Shown: in pieces, positions 1 through 9,825 of the stretch
Position numbering within the stretch: the stretch's first letter is position 1
How the letters are laid out: every line of letters starts with the position of its first letter
Assembly: GCA_903970305.1 (NCBI GenBank)
Contig: CAJCID010000299.1
Location: 1-47,059, forward strand
Direction of reading: 5' to 3'
Source: Rhodospirillales bacterium
GTDB lineage: Bacteria; Pseudomonadota; Gammaproteobacteria; Burkholderiales; Burkholderiaceae_D
Length of the DNA stretch: 47,059 nt
Made by a program: the position numbers and the translations under genes
The notes under the pieces: generated by a model
What the model saw: only the letters and a program-made list of their open reading frames with translations
Database searches by the model: none
What the model was told of the DNA's origin: nothing

Positions 1-3000
1 TGGCTGACAACATACCGCCGATGACCCCCGTGCCAATGGCATTCTCTCCGCCAGCCCCTGCGCCGCTGGACAATGCAAGAGGTGTGACTCCCAAAATGAA
101 CGCCAGAGATGTCATGAGAATCGGCCGCAGGCGTTCCTGCGCGGCATGTACAGTCGCCTCGATCAGTGGCGTACCCTTCTGATGATTCTCCAACGCGAAT
201 TCGACAATCAGAATTGCGTTCTTGGCTGACAAGCCGACGGTGGTGAGGAGTCCAACCTGAAAGAATACGTCGTTATCCAATCCACGCAGGAGCGTTGCCG
301 ACACTGCGCCCAGAATGCCCAGCGGAATCACCAGCATGACGGACACCGGGATCGCCCAACTTTCGTACAACGCGGCGAGAGACAAAAAGACGAAGATCGC
401 CGAGAGGAGGTAAAGCGCTGGCGCCTGCGACCCGGAGAGCCGTTCCTCAAACGACAGGCCGGTCCATTCGAAGCCAAAGCCTTTCGGCAACTTGGCGGCC
501 AACCGTTCCATTGCATCCAGTGCCGTGCCCGTGCTCTTCCCAGTCACCGGGCTCCCCAGGATCTCGATTGCAGGCGAGCCGTTATAGCGTTCTAACTTTG
601 GCGACCCGGTGTCCCAGCTGGCCCGACTGAACTCGGAGAACGCCACCATGTTGCCCGAGCTATTTCTGACGTACCAGCTGGCCAAATCTTGAGGTAGCAT
701 GCGTGCATTCGCCTCACCTTGGATGAAAACGCGCTTGACACGACCACGGTCGATGAAATCGTTGACATATTGAGAGCCCCAGGCAGCTGACAGTGTAGTC
801 GTGATGTCTGGGATGGAGAGACCTAACGCGCTGGCCTTCTCCCAGTCAATGATGAATTTGTACTGTGGCTCGTCATCGAGCCCGTTCGGTCTGACCTGGA
901 ACAACGCCGGATCCTTTGCGGCTTGTCCAAGTAGCTGGTTGCGTGCATCGAGCAGCGCAGCGTGACCTTGATTGGCCTGATCGATCAACTCGAAATCAAA
1001 ACCGGTGGCGTTACCTAGTTCCAGAACTGCCGGCGGCGCGAACGCGAAGGCCTGGGCATCATGAATCTGCGTCTGGAAGAAGCCCTGGGCGCGCTTGGCG
1101 ATGGTTTGCACACGGTGCTCGCTACCGGAGCGTTCAGACCAGGGCTTGAGCGTCACGAAGGCGAGTCCGGAGCTTTGGCCACGACCACCGAAGCTAAAGC
1201 CGCTGACGGTGAACACACTCAGAACCGACGCCTTCTCGGTGTTCAAGAAGTAGTCGCGGATCTTGGCAAGCGTCTTCAAGGTTCGCTCGTTTGTCGCGCC
1301 AGGAGGCTCGGTGACCTGCACGAACATGACGCCCTGATCCTCGTCCGGAAGAAATCCAGACGGGATACGGGTAAAGAGAAAAGCCATAGCGAGTGCAATG
1401 ATCAGAAAAAAAATCATCCACAGCCCGGTGCGCTTGACGATGCGATTCAATCCATCCTTGTATCTATCCGTACCGGTACTGAACCAGCGGTTGAACCAGC
1501 CCGAAAAGCCGGTGGTCTTCTGTTCTTTCCGCGGCTTTAATACCGTGGCGCAAAGGGCTGGTGTGAAGGTCAATGCCACCAGGACAGACAGGACCATGGC
1601 TGAGATCATCGTCACCGAGAACTGCCGATAAATGACCCCTGTAGAGCCGCCGAAAAATGACATCGGCAAGAAGACGGCCGTCAAGACGACTGCGATGCCA
1701 ACCAAGGCCCCGGTGATCTGCTCCATCGATTTCGTGGTTGCTTCTTTCGGGCTCAGGCCTTCCTCGGCCATCACCCGCTCGACGTTTTCGACCACAACGA
1801 TGGCGTCGTCAACCAAGAGACCAATTGAGAGCACCATACCGAACATCGTTAAGGTGTTAATCGAATAGTGAAACAGGGACAGGATGCCAAGCGTTCCAAG
1901 CAGAACAACTGGAACCGCAATGGTGGGAATGAGGGTTGCCCGAAAATTCTGCAAGAACAGCAACATCACTAGGAAGACCAGCCCGATGGCTTCAAACAGG
2001 GTATAGACCACGTCGGTGATCGAAGTGGTGACGAAGGGTGTCGTGTCATAGGGATAGACTGCCTCGACGCCGCTCGGGAAATCGGGCCGCAGCCGTTCGA
2101 TGGTTGCCTTGACTGCCTTGGCGGTCGCCAAGGCATTGGCGCCATTAGCGAGCTTGATCGCGATACCCGCTGCGGGCTGGCCGTTGTAGAGCGACATTGC
2201 CGAGAAGTCTTCGCTATTGAGTTCCACCCGGGCGACATCGGCAAGTCGCACCTGCGACCCGTCGGCATTGACTTTCAGCAGAATCTTTTCGAACTCGCCG
2301 GGCTTTTGCAGACGTGACGGCCCGATGATGGTTGCGTTCAGCTGTTGGCCTCTTACGGACGGCAAGCCACCCAGTTCTCCGGCCGCGATTTGGACGTCTT
2401 GCGCCTGGATGACGTTTGACACATCGACCGGCGTGAGTCCGTAGTTATCGAGTTTCTTCGGGTCCATCCAGATGCGCATGGCGTACTGCGAGCCGAACAG
2501 CTGGAAATCTCCGACACCTTTGGTACGACTGAGCGGATCCTGCAGAGTCGATGCGATGTAATCCGAGATGTCACCGGGAGACATGCGACCATCTCGGGAC
2601 ACCAAGCCCACGACAAGCAGAAAGTTCTTGGTCGACTTGGCAACCCGGATGCCCTGCTGCTGCACTTCCTGTGGCAGCAATGGCGTGGCGAGAGTCAGTT
2701 TGTTTTGAACCTGAACCTGCGCGGTGTCAGAGTCCGTACCCTGCTCGAAATTCAGGGTAATCGTCATGCTGCCGTCCTTGTCGCTTTCAGACGAGAAGTA
2801 GAGCAGATTGTCGATACCAGAGAGTTGCTGCTCGATGACTTGAACGACCGTGCTTTGAACGGTATCTGCTGATGCGCCCGGATAGGTCACGGAGATCGAG
2901 ACCGCTGGAGGCGCGATACTGGGGTATTGCGCAATGGGTAAAGACCGAATCGCCAACGCCCCGACCAGCATGATGAGGATCGCCAAGACCCAGGCAAAGA

Positions 3001-3028
3001 TCGGGCGATTGATAAAGAAGATAGACAT
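1..3028 (-). CDS. RND efflux transporter, AcrB/MexB-like HAE1 family (partial, C-terminus beyond left edge)
   Basis: Inner-membrane proton-driven drug/solute exporter of a tripartite RND pump. About 1009 residues are readable from the ATG at 3028 to the window edge with no stop or frameshift; family members are about 1030-1050 residues, so only the last few dozen are missing. The N-terminus [18 protein letters not shown] is the usual first membrane helix. The TM4 proton-relay aspartate pair is present in [14 protein letters not shown] (about residues 404-405), and the TM10 lysine in [14 protein letters not shown] (about 935). The glycine-rich segment [18 protein letters not shown] close to the edge is typical of HAE1 pumps. 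The gene lies 33 bp behind the membrane fusion protein gene, so the two form one operon. A TolC-like outer-membrane channel is not visible and could lie beyond the left edge. The substrate cannot be told from sequence. Confidence 0.95.
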   Translation of the reverse strand, partial: MSIFFINRPIFAWVLAILIMLVGALAIRSLPIAQYPSIAPPAVSISVTYPGASADTVQSTVVQVIEQQLSGIDNLLYFSSESDKDGSMTITLNFEQGTDSDTAQVQVQNKLTLATPLLPQEVQQQGIRVAKSTKNFLLVVGLVSRDGRMSPGDISDYIASTLQDPLSRTKGVGDFQLFGSQYAMRIWMDPKKLDNYGLTPVDVSNVIQAQDVQIAAGELGGLPSVRGQQLNATIIGPSRLQKPGEFEKILLKVNADGSQVRLADVARVELNSEDFSAMSLYNGQPAAGIAIKLANGANALATAKAVKATIERLRPDFPSGVEAVYPYDTTPFVTTSITDVVYTLFEAIGLVFLVMLLFLQNFRATLIPTIAVPVVLLGTLGILSLFHYSINTLTMFGMVLSIGLLVDDAIVVVENVERVMAEEGLSPKEATTKSMEQITGALVGIAVVLTAVFLPMSFFGGSTGVIYRQFSVTMISAMVLSVLVALTFTPALCATVLKPRKEQKTTGFSGWFNRWFSTGTDRYKDGLNRIVKRTGLWMIFFLIIALAMAFLFTRIPSGFLPDEDQGVMFVQVTEPPGATNERTLKTLAKIRDYFLNTEKASVLSVFTVSGFSFGGRGQSSGLAFVTLKPWSERSGSEHRVQTIAKRAQGFFQTQIHDAQAFAFAPPAVLELGNATGFDFELIDQANQGHAALLDARNQLLGQAAKDPALFQVRPNGLDDEPQYKFIIDWEKASALGLSIPDITTTLSAAWGSQYVNDFIDRGRVKRVFIQGEANARMLPQDLASWYVRNSSGNMVAFSEFSRASWDTGSPKLERYNGSPAIEILGSPVTGKSTGTALDAMERLAAKLPKGFGFEWTGLSFEERLSGSQAPALYLLSAIFVFLSLAALYESWAIPVSVMLVIPLGILGAVSATLLRGLDNDVFFQVGLLTTVGLSAKNAILIVEFALENHQKGTPLIEATVHAAQERLRPILMTSLAFILGVTPLALSSGAGAGGENAIGTGVIGGMLSA

Positions 3029-3061
3029 TAAGACGCTTTCCCGATTATTGCGACACCTGAA

Positions 3062-4345
3062 CTACGTCGCGTTACCACTTGCATTCTTCTGGGCGGGCGC
3101 CTTCTGATCAGACGAGCCAGGCTTGGATCCTGAGCCAGCAGGTGCCCCGCTTGCCGGAGTCGAGGGGTCGGCGCCGTCGCGCAATGCGGCCTGACTGATC
3201 TCTTTCGCAGTCACCTGGACGCCGGGTTTGATCCCCTGCAAGCCCTGAACGATCACTTTGTCGCCAGCCGCCAATCCATCTGTGACGAGCCACTGGTCGC
3301 CGATCGCGCGGTCAGTCTTTATGGTGCGAAGTTCGACCTTGCTCTCGGCGCTCACCACCATCGCCGTAGGCAGGCCGCGCTGATCATGCGTCACGCCCTG
3401 CTGAGGAACCATCAGGGCACGATCGTCGGTACCCTCTATGATCTGCTCATGTACAAACATACCGGGCAGCAGAGTCTCGTCAGGATTGCGGTACTCGGCG
3501 CGCAGGGTGATTGCCCCGGTTCCGACATCGACGGAAACCTCTGAGAATTTCAACACTCCTTTTTGGGGGAAGGCCGTTTCGTCCTCGAGCTTCAGGCTGA
3601 CTTCAGCTTGGTTGGCGCCGGTCTTGTGCAACTTTCCGTTTGCAAGCTCACGCTTGAGGCGGAGCAACAAGGTGCTTGACTGGGTCACATCAACGTAGAT
3701 CGGGTCGAGCTGCTGAATGGTCACGAGCGCGGTACTCTGGTTGGCGGCCACCAATGCTCCCTCGGTCACGGAGGAACGCCCCGATCGACCTGCAATCGGC
3801 GAAAGAACCTTGGTATAGACCAGGTTGATGCGCGCACTCTCCACCGTTGCCTTGGCGCTGGCAATGTCCGCCTCATTCTCCCCTAGCGTCGCGACTGCGT
3901 TATCGTAAGTCTGACGACTGATCGCCTCTGCGTCCGCGAGCGGCTTGTAGCGCTGCGCCAACAGCCTTGCGGAAACTGCGGTGGCCTCCGCTTTGGCGAG
4001 TGTGGCGAGTCCGCTTGCAAGCGTCGCCTCAAAAGGGGCAGGATCGATTTGATAGAGCTGTTGACCGGCCTTGACGTCACTGCCTTCGACGAACATCCTT
4101 TTCAAGATCACGCCGTTGACCTGGGGAACGATCTGAGCGATCCGAAATGCGGTGGTCCGTCCGGGTAAATCGGTGTCGATCTCCACCGATTGAAGCTGCA
4201 CCACAACATAAGAGACCGCAGGTGGAGGTGGAGGCGGAGCAGGCTTTGTACTGCATGCGCCCAATGCAAGGGCGTATACAAGTCCGCAGCAGACGATCTT
4301 CAGGCTTTGCGGCCTGGGAAATGGAGTGGTCCGTCGATCACGCAT
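3062..4345 (-). CDS. RND efflux periplasmic adaptor (membrane fusion lipoprotein), AcrA/MexA-like
   Basis: This 427-residue periplasmic adaptor would link the RND pump encoded just downstream to an outer-membrane channel. The N-terminus has a basic n-region, a hydrophobic stretch and a lipobox LGAC with Cys near residue 31, so it is a lipoprotein anchored by acylation. A proline-rich linker (PAPPPPPPP) follows. Next come the beta-barrel/lipoyl half-motif (VEGSDVKAGQQLYQID), an alpha-helical hairpin rich in Ala/Glu, the second lipoyl half (VLSPIAGRSGRSSVTEGALV) and the membrane-proximal domain. The last 45 residues are low-complexity (Ala, Gly, Ser, Pro, Lys) and probably disordered. The start ATG has a weak AGGCG about 7 nt upstream. 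It is the first gene of the pair. I see no TetR- or MarR-type regulator next to it. Confidence 0.95.
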   Translation of the reverse strand: MRDRRTTPFPRPQSLKIVCCGLVYALALGACSTKPAPPPPPPAVSYVVVQLQSVEIDTDLPGRTTAFRIAQIVPQVNGVILKRMFVEGSDVKAGQQLYQIDPAPFEATLASGLATLAKAEATAVSARLLAQRYKPLADAEAISRQTYDNAVATLGENEADIASAKATVESARINLVYTKVLSPIAGRSGRSSVTEGALVAANQSTALVTIQQLDPIYVDVTQSSTLLLRLKRELANGKLHKTGANQAEVSLKLEDETAFPQKGVLKFSEVSVDVGTGAITLRAEYRNPDETLLPGMFVHEQIIEGTDDRALMVPQQGVTHDQRGLPTAMVVSAESKVELRTIKTDRAIGDQWLVTDGLAAGDKVIVQGLQGIKPGVQVTAKEISQAALRDGADPSTPASGAPAGSGSKPGSSDQKAPAQKNASGNAT

Positions 4346-5131
4346 AGAATCGCCTATGGGACTGAAACTGCATGAGTGACGAAGCGGACGGCGAACGGCC
4401 CAATCATCTTCGAAGGATTGACCGTCAGGAAATCATGTACCTATTGATTGCGTCGCGAATCTAGCGTACGTGCCGCACCTTCTTGAGCATCAGGAGAGGT
4501 GAAGTAACGCTGTGACGCCGGGAACCCCACGCAACCTCTGCGAGACTGAAGCGAGGGTCGGAACGTTAACCTCTGATGGTGAAGTCTGGAGCCAGTCATC
4601 GCGTTCCAAAGTCCAATGCAATGACAGAAAGGTCGCTGGCTCCACAAAACGAGCCGGCTGCCGTAGCCAGACTGAGTGAGGAAGCCCCACTCCTGCTCAA
4701 GACGGTTTTCGGCCATCCCGCGAGATGCCTTCGTTTCATTGCTTGCATCTCGAGCTCCCGTCGACGGACTCACTTCATACCTACGCCCGAGGGGCACATC
4801 AACCGACCTTATCCACATCAAGATCAACGGACCAGAGTTCAAAGCCGACCGAGATTACGGTTCAGCTACGTTAGAATTGCAACCGGAGCCAGTCTGTTCG
4901 CCAGCGTACATAATGATTACACTGGGGTTCAATTGCATGGATGATTCGAACAGGGAAGTCCTTCGCTTCTTCGAAGCATCCGTCGACGAGAAAAGGCTGG
5001 CGAAATTGAGCTGATGCGAGGCGGCCAATCTGCAGCCTCTTGGTTCTATTCGTACCCGAGGAGTGGCCGGCGCAATCCACTCGAGGTCAGTGCGCTTGTG
5101 CCCCGGTACGCCCGACGCGAGGCGCGCGGCT
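4346..5131. other. Gene-poor gap between efflux operon and cytochrome operon
   Basis: These 786 bases hold no ORF that I recognise. Several open frames of 60-130 codons exist on both strands and overlap each other, but none has a recognisable domain, a good ribosome binding site or neighbour-like codon use. The GC content looks lower than in the flanking genes. The promoter of the efflux operon should lie at the left end (minus strand), but I cannot point to convincing -35/-10 boxes. No terminator with a T tract is evident downstream of the cytochrome gene. The stretch may be decayed coding sequence; I could not match it to a known transposase. Confidence 0.5.
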
Positions 5132-5905
5132 TCATGGACTCGGCGTTGGCGACAGTGAGGAAAGCCATGCGGAAATGTCCTGAATCGCGCCGTCGTCCAG
5201 GGTTTCGGCTACACCATGCATGATGCGGGTATTGCTCGTATCCGCAGGTTTGGCGTTGCGGTAATTGGTGAGACGCGCGCTGAGATAGGGTGCATTCTGG
5301 CCACGCAACGCGGGATAGGCAGCCAGATAGGTGGCTGAGAGGGGTGGGCCCTTCGCATCGGCTCCATGGCAGCCCTGACAAGGCGGAATACCGTGCTCGG
5401 GATCGCCTTGCGCATACAGTCTCTCGCCGTGGTCCATTGAAGCGGATGCGCTCGGGGGCGGCGGCTCGAGGGCATGCGGTGGCTGGCTTGCGAAGTAAGT
5501 CGCCAGATCACGCATGTCCTCATCGCTGAGGCCAGCGGCCAAGGCCGTCATCGGCGAGGCTGAATAGTACGGGTCCTTGGGATCGGCATGGTGGAACGAT
5601 GCGAGGCGGTGATAGAGATAATCGGCCCGTTGGCCAGCCAAGCGAGGAAAAATCGGCGCGACGGGGACGCCATCGGCGCCATGACATGACGCGCAGACTG
5701 TCGACTTTTGCGCACCGGCCGACGCGCTGCCGTGGATCGGCTCGATCGTGCGCAGGTCAGTAAAGAGCGGCGTACCCTCGAGAGCAGCGCACGACACCAG
5801 CAGTGCGCCGGCCGCGACACCGGCCGCGGTAAGAGCCAACGTCCGGCCCGGTCCGTTGAACCTGAGCAGGATCCTCGGTTGAGCTCTTGTCGTGGATCTT
5901 CTCAC
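5132..5905 (-). CDS. Diheme c-type cytochrome lipoprotein, cytochrome c4-like
   Basis: This 257-residue protein has two class I cytochrome c domains. The heme motifs are CASCH (residues 71-75) and CQGCH (176-180). Candidate axial methionines are M119 (in SPMTALAAGLSD) and M229 (in RIMHGVAETLDD), the spacing seen in cytochrome c4. The N-terminus is a signal with lipobox LVSC (Cys39) followed by Ala, so it is probably lipid-anchored and, by the +2 rule, could be sorted to the outer membrane. Classical c4 proteins are soluble or loosely bound. The start is a GTG that overlaps the stop of the upstream barrel gene (GTGA), which implies translational coupling. Third gene of the decaheme/barrel/diheme operon, it most likely exchanges electrons with the decaheme cytochrome on the periplasmic side. 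Direction of flow and partner are inference. Confidence 0.92.
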   Translation of the reverse strand: MRRSTTRAQPRILLRFNGPGRTLALTAAGVAAGALLVSCAALEGTPLFTDLRTIEPIHGSASAGAQKSTVCASCHGADGVPVAPIFPRLAGQRADYLYHRLASFHHADPKDPYYSASPMTALAAGLSDEDMRDLATYFASQPPHALEPPPPSASASMDHGERLYAQGDPEHGIPPCQGCHGADAKGPPLSATYLAAYPALRGQNAPYLSARLTNYRNAKPADTSNTRIMHGVAETLDDGAIQDISAWLSSLSPTPSP

Positions 5906-8478
5906 AGCTTCACACTGAGAAACACGCCGAAGACATTGGCGCTATAGCCCTGGGGACCGGCATCCACGTACACCCGGTTTCCGTAGACCAGGGTATTGTC
6001 GAAATTCGCATAGTGCCAATCGGCGATTCGCCCATGCTCATAATAGTCGAAGAAACGCAGCGCGGTGCGCTTGTCCAGCGGTACGGTGACGTTCAGAGTC
6101 AACCCATTGACCACGTAGGTCATGGCGGGAAACTGATCGCCGGCTTGCGCAAGCGTATAGGGATAGGTGAGAGCGGAAGGTGTGGCGTAGCTATAGGTGG
6201 TGATGCCGCGCGAGGAAAGGTAGCTCCAGCCGAGATCCACGCGCGCCTTGCCGAGCATGCGCGTGAGCGACGCACCGCCTGACCAGTTGCGTTCATCGTC
6301 CTTAGCCCACCACCGGTTCGAGAGGGGATAGGTCGAACCCCCCAGGGTATCGTCGGGTGTGTTAATTGCCGCATCGTTGACGTTGGCGAGTCGCACGCTG
6401 GAATGATCCCAGGCGACCCACACCCTGGTGCTGGTCTGGGGCTGTAACTGCCATTCCCATTGCAGCATAGCCACTGAGTTGTCATACGCCTCACGCCCGA
6501 TGGTGCTCGGATACTGGTTCCAGTCCGCTCGCAGAGACGCCGTAACGTTCATGTCGGGGCGCAGCAGGAAGGTCGCCATCAGATCGATCTTGTTTTCGTC
6601 ACGATCGGCAATGTCGTACTTGCGCATGGCGTTGACGGTCCAGGCCGTGACCGTGTCGTCAGAGGGCACGAAGCCCGGCAGGTTCTGAAAAAAGGCGAAC
6701 GCATAAGGGTCGTCGTTGTAGACACTCCCTGACTGCTTCAGGTAGGTATAGTTGGCGCGCAGGGTGAGCCATGGAAGGCTTCGGTTGGTCCAGTTGAGCT
6801 TCAGCGTGCTGTCGTTGACGTAGCTGACCTCGCGGTGGGCAGGATCGTAATGATCGAAAGTAAAGGTCGCCCCCAGCGTGTTGCGAGGTGTGACTCGCCA
6901 GTCGGCCCCTCCATACGCTTCGAGCGTCTGCCAGCTGTACGGGATGCTTTCGACCTGGATGTCGGAGGCATGCGGGTTGGTGACCGCGTTCCAGAACCCC
7001 GCAGATTCCGGGAGGATGCTCCCCTCCGCGCCGTTTTCGACGACATAGCCGTAGCTGCCGTTCTCCGGGTTGTACATCAGATAGTGGTTGCGGTAGTCCT
7101 GGTCGTTGTACTTCAGTCCGGTGCGCACAGTCACGTCTTGCACCGGTTGCAAGACGATCGTCGCCGCAGTCTGTTTGGTAACGATCAGCATGTTCGCCGT
7201 CTGCTGCGAGAGTGCCGCCGAGGTATTCCATTGGCTGCAAGGAAATAGCAGCGGGTTGCTGGGTCCGATCGTGAAGGTCCCATTGGTCGAGATGCCGAAC
7301 ACCCCCTGGCAGTTGGTAGGTGGCAGAATGGACGAGTTTTGCCGCATCTCGCCAACCTCGGCGCTCAGCGACGCCTCGCCATTGAGGGGCAGGACATGCG
7401 TGGCCGTGACATGTAGATCGTGATATTCGTTGTCCGGCTCCATCGACATCTGACCCTGGGTGATGCGCGCCGAGGAGGCACCGGGAATGACCGGCGGCCC
7501 CAGCTCGAAGGGCTGCTCAAAGGAATACGAGCGATAGTCGTCCCGATAGAGGGATCCCGTGTAGCCGAAGTCAAGCCGCCACTCCGGCCCCGCGTAGCGG
7601 GCACCAGCGGAGAGGTTGACGGTGCTGTCCTTGATCGGTTTGACGGTCTCCTCGATCCCGCCCCCAATGCCGCCGATATTGAAGAAGAAAGGGCCACCAT
7701 AGGGTCGATCCCCCTTGCGCTGTTCATCGCTGATGTTGAAGTACACGGTCCAGTCTGGTGTGAGAAAGGCCGACAGGTCGACCCCTTGTTTGTCGCGGCG
7801 CGTACCCAGAGTCGTTACAGGAGCGGCGGCGGAGGCAGCCGCGACCTGGGCCGAGGTGCTGCCGCCCGGCACCAGACCACCCGCTAAGGTCAGGTTATTG
7901 GAGCCGAGGCCATTGAAGATCGGTTTGGCATCGGTCGAAAGAATGTTCGACAGGTCGGACACAAAGACCCGGGCCTTGTAGGCGCCCGCCTGGCCGTAGA
8001 CGGCTTCATAGTATTGGTCTTCAGCGCTGACGAAATTGCCTTTGAGCTCCGCATAACTGCCATCGGAGGGGCGCTCTGCGTCGACCTCGAAGCTTGTCGC
8101 CGGTCCGTGCGTGGGCCAGCTCGTATACCGGTCGAACAACGCGGTCTTCTGGCCCGAGGTATGCAGGTAACCAACGTCGAAATTTCCGTAGACCAGCCAC
8201 AGGCCGAGTTCTTCGACATCCGGTTCCACAGGTGGAACCTGATAGAGATTACCGGTGGGCGAGCGGTGTTGTCCGGGTTCAAGCCAACTGGTGCCGTCCG
8301 GGTCGATCGTCCGCATGGCGGCACCGGCCGTCGGGTCGATCTTGCTCGCGAGATTGGTGTCGACTCCCACCCCGCTGTCGGCGCGGCTCGGCGCGGGAAT
8401 TCCTGCCAACGCGAACGCGAACGCCGCCCCCAGAATCCTGGTGCGCGTAGGGACGTCCCCAATCGTTGGCATGCGCAT
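5902..8478 (-). CDS. MtrB/PioB/MtoB-family outer-membrane beta-barrel of a porin-cytochrome conduit
   Basis: Outer-membrane barrel that in this family sheaths a decaheme cytochrome and lets electrons cross the membrane. I choose the ATG at 8478 (858 residues), not the longer frame to 8547. It lies 11 bp after the decaheme gene's stop, has AGGGGAC at good distance, and puts a normal signal peptide first (MRMPTIGDVPTRTRIL... cleaved after SRA). The body shows repeated alternating strands rich in aromatic, Asn, Asp and Gly residues, as in MtrB. It ends with a hydrophobic strand VFGVFLSVKL, a C-terminal barrel signal ending in Leu rather than the commoner Phe. The N-terminal CXXC of Shewanella MtrB is absent; two cysteines (NCQG and PCSQ) sit in the middle and could form a loop disulfide. 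The gene overlaps the following cytochrome gene by 4 bp. Confidence 0.93.
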   Translation of the reverse strand: MRMPTIGDVPTRTRILGAAFAFALAGIPAPSRADSGVGVDTNLASKIDPTAGAAMRTIDPDGTSWLEPGQHRSPTGNLYQVPPVEPDVEELGLWLVYGNFDVGYLHTSGQKTALFDRYTSWPTHGPATSFEVDAERPSDGSYAELKGNFVSAEDQYYEAVYGQAGAYKARVFVSDLSNILSTDAKPIFNGLGSNNLTLAGGLVPGGSTSAQVAAASAAAPVTTLGTRRDKQGVDLSAFLTPDWTVYFNISDEQRKGDRPYGGPFFFNIGGIGGGIEETVKPIKDSTVNLSAGARYAGPEWRLDFGYTGSLYRDDYRSYSFEQPFELGPPVIPGASSARITQGQMSMEPDNEYHDLHVTATHVLPLNGEASLSAEVGEMRQNSSILPPTNCQGVFGISTNGTFTIGPSNPLLFPCSQWNTSAALSQQTANMLIVTKQTAATIVLQPVQDVTVRTGLKYNDQDYRNHYLMYNPENGSYGYVVENGAEGSILPESAGFWNAVTNPHASDIQVESIPYSWQTLEAYGGADWRVTPRNTLGATFTFDHYDPAHREVSYVNDSTLKLNWTNRSLPWLTLRANYTYLKQSGSVYNDDPYAFAFFQNLPGFVPSDDTVTAWTVNAMRKYDIADRDENKIDLMATFLLRPDMNVTASLRADWNQYPSTIGREAYDNSVAMLQWEWQLQPQTSTRVWVAWDHSSVRLANVNDAAINTPDDTLGGSTYPLSNRWWAKDDERNWSGGASLTRMLGKARVDLGWSYLSSRGITTYSYATPSALTYPYTLAQAGDQFPAMTYVVNGLTLNVTVPLDKRTALRFFDYYEHGRIADWHYANFDNTLVYGNRVYVDAGPQGYSANVFGVFLSVKL

Positions 8479-8489
8479 CTGGCAGTCCC

Positions 8490-9665
8490 CTACTCGTGGA
8501 AGCGCACGCCCGAGGCGGCATTGGAGCCGTGAATGTTCGCGTGGCATGTGAGACAGCCACGCCCCAGGACGCGCTCATCCGGATGCAGGCCCGTTCCGAG
8601 CGCCTGCTTGGTCTGCAAGTCGTTCGGGTGCAGGAAGTTGGTGTGGCATTGCTGGCAGATAAACGGCACCGGTGCCACCAACAGGGTGCTTTGATTCGAG
8701 CCATGAGGCAGGTGGCAGTTCAGGCAGTTCTCGCGCACCGGCGCATGCTCGAAGAGGAATGGTCCTCGCTTATCTGCGTGACATTGGTAGCACGTCTCGT
8801 TGACTGTGGCTGTCTTGAGCAGGTGATCATTCAGCGTGCCGTGCGGATTGTGGCAATCGGCACAACTGAGGTGGCCCTCGGGCAAGGGCATGTGCGAGCG
8901 GCGGCTGAACTGCTCTAGGATGTCCTTGTGGCACTGGGCACACGTATCGTTGATCGATGACCTGGCCATCAGGCCCTGGGCCGAGAATTTCGCCATCGGG
9001 TTGTGGCAATCGCTGCACGATAGATCCTGGCGCTGGTGGGCCGAACCCAGCCAGCGATCCCGCGCACCTCCTGAATGGCAGGTTAGGCACGTCTTGGTCT
9101 GCGTCTCGATCGGCGTTCCGGAATCATGCGTGTACCCGATAATCAGTCCCTTGACACGCGGATCCGCCGCGTGTTCCGAGCCCGGCCCATGACAGGCTTC
9201 GCAAACGGGTATATGCGGATCCGAGCGGTTGGCGACGTGCAGACCGAGGGCGTGGAGCGTGTGCGTGAAATGGTCGACCTCGAGCTTGTGACAGGCAACG
9301 CAGGTCCTCTCGCCGATCGGTTTTGCACCGGGCGCCTGGGGGTTGGACGCGACACGGGCGTGCGCGAAGCCTGGTGCCGGTCGCGGCAGGTCGCCTCGAG
9401 CGCCCTCGGGAGACCCGAAGTTCGTCTCCGGCAGATTGAGCTTCGGGGCGTCGCCCGGCGGTTGCACAGATTGCGCGCGCACGACAAGCGAAATCAACGT
9501 CACGCAGAGCACGACGGCAACCGCAGCGATCGGTCGACCGTGCCTCACGGGCGACCTGCTCGCTCGCCGCTTGCGCGGCGTGTTCGTGCGTGCGTTGCGG
9601 GCGTCAGGCAAGCAAGCACGCAATATCGAAGCTGCAGGAGCCGATTCAGGCCTTCGGCAATCCAC
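8490..9665 (-). CDS. Decaheme c-type cytochrome, MtrA/PioA/MtoA/DmsE family
   Basis: Periplasmic decaheme cytochrome that in this family plugs into an MtrB-type barrel and forms a heme wire through the outer membrane. Exactly ten CXXCH motifs can be counted, from CVACH at residue 122 to CLTCH at 371: CVACH, CEACH, CLTCH, CSDCH, CAQCH, CADCH, CYQCH, CLNCH, CQQCH, CLTCH. Extra histidines between them can serve as distal ligands. The longest frame starts with GTG at 9665, leaving a long arginine-rich n-region. A GTG at 9548 (residue 40) gives a conventional signal peptide (RHGRPIAAVAVVLCVTLISLVVRAQS) and a 352-residue protein, and may be the true start. It is first in the operon with the barrel and the diheme lipoprotein. 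Whether it serves Fe(II) oxidation, metal reduction or another extracellular acceptor cannot be read from sequence. Confidence 0.93.
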   Translation of the reverse strand: MDCRRPESAPAASILRACLPDARNARTNTPRKRRASRSPVRHGRPIAAVAVVLCVTLISLVVRAQSVQPPGDAPKLNLPETNFGSPEGARGDLPRPAPGFAHARVASNPQAPGAKPIGERTCVACHKLEVDHFTHTLHALGLHVANRSDPHIPVCEACHGPGSEHAADPRVKGLIIGYTHDSGTPIETQTKTCLTCHSGGARDRWLGSAHQRQDLSCSDCHNPMAKFSAQGLMARSSINDTCAQCHKDILEQFSRRSHMPLPEGHLSCADCHNPHGTLNDHLLKTATVNETCYQCHADKRGPFLFEHAPVRENCLNCHLPHGSNQSTLLVAPVPFICQQCHTNFLHPNDLQTKQALGTGLHPDERVLGRGCLTCHANIHGSNAASGVRFHE

Positions 9666-9733
9666 TGTTCACAAGGCTGCACGTTGATGGACTCCGTCTC
9701 GATGGAGGATCTGCACCGCGCCCTTCAATGCCC

Positions 9734-9770
9734 GGGGGATCGATACCGTCACTGTCGGTACAGATCCCCC
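9734..9770 (-). promoter_or_regulatory. Long inverted repeat in the decaheme-operon leader
   Basis: GGGGGATC (9734-9741) pairs perfectly with GATCCCCC (9763-9770). Inside it, TACCG (9744-9748) pairs with CGGTA (9756-9760), leaving a 7-base loop. No T run follows on either strand, so it is not a standard terminator. It sits between the presumed promoter and the start of the decaheme cytochrome gene, so it could be an RNA hairpin in the leader or a protein-binding site. Confidence 0.5.
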
Positions 9771-9825
9771 AGGGGCCAAAAACCAGCATGGCAGATTAAA
9801 TCCTAAAGAATCGCGTTTCCCATTA

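Noticed and set aside
4441..4944. Open frames of 122-133 codons on both strands in the gap before the efflux operon
   Set aside because: They overlap each other on opposite strands, have no domain I recognise and no good ribosome binding site. A vague impression of a transposase tail could not be tied to any family motif.
8478..8547. Upstream extension of the MtrB-like gene
   Set aside because: The 23 extra residues lie inside the decaheme gene and precede the signal peptide; the ATG at 8478 has a good ribosome binding site.
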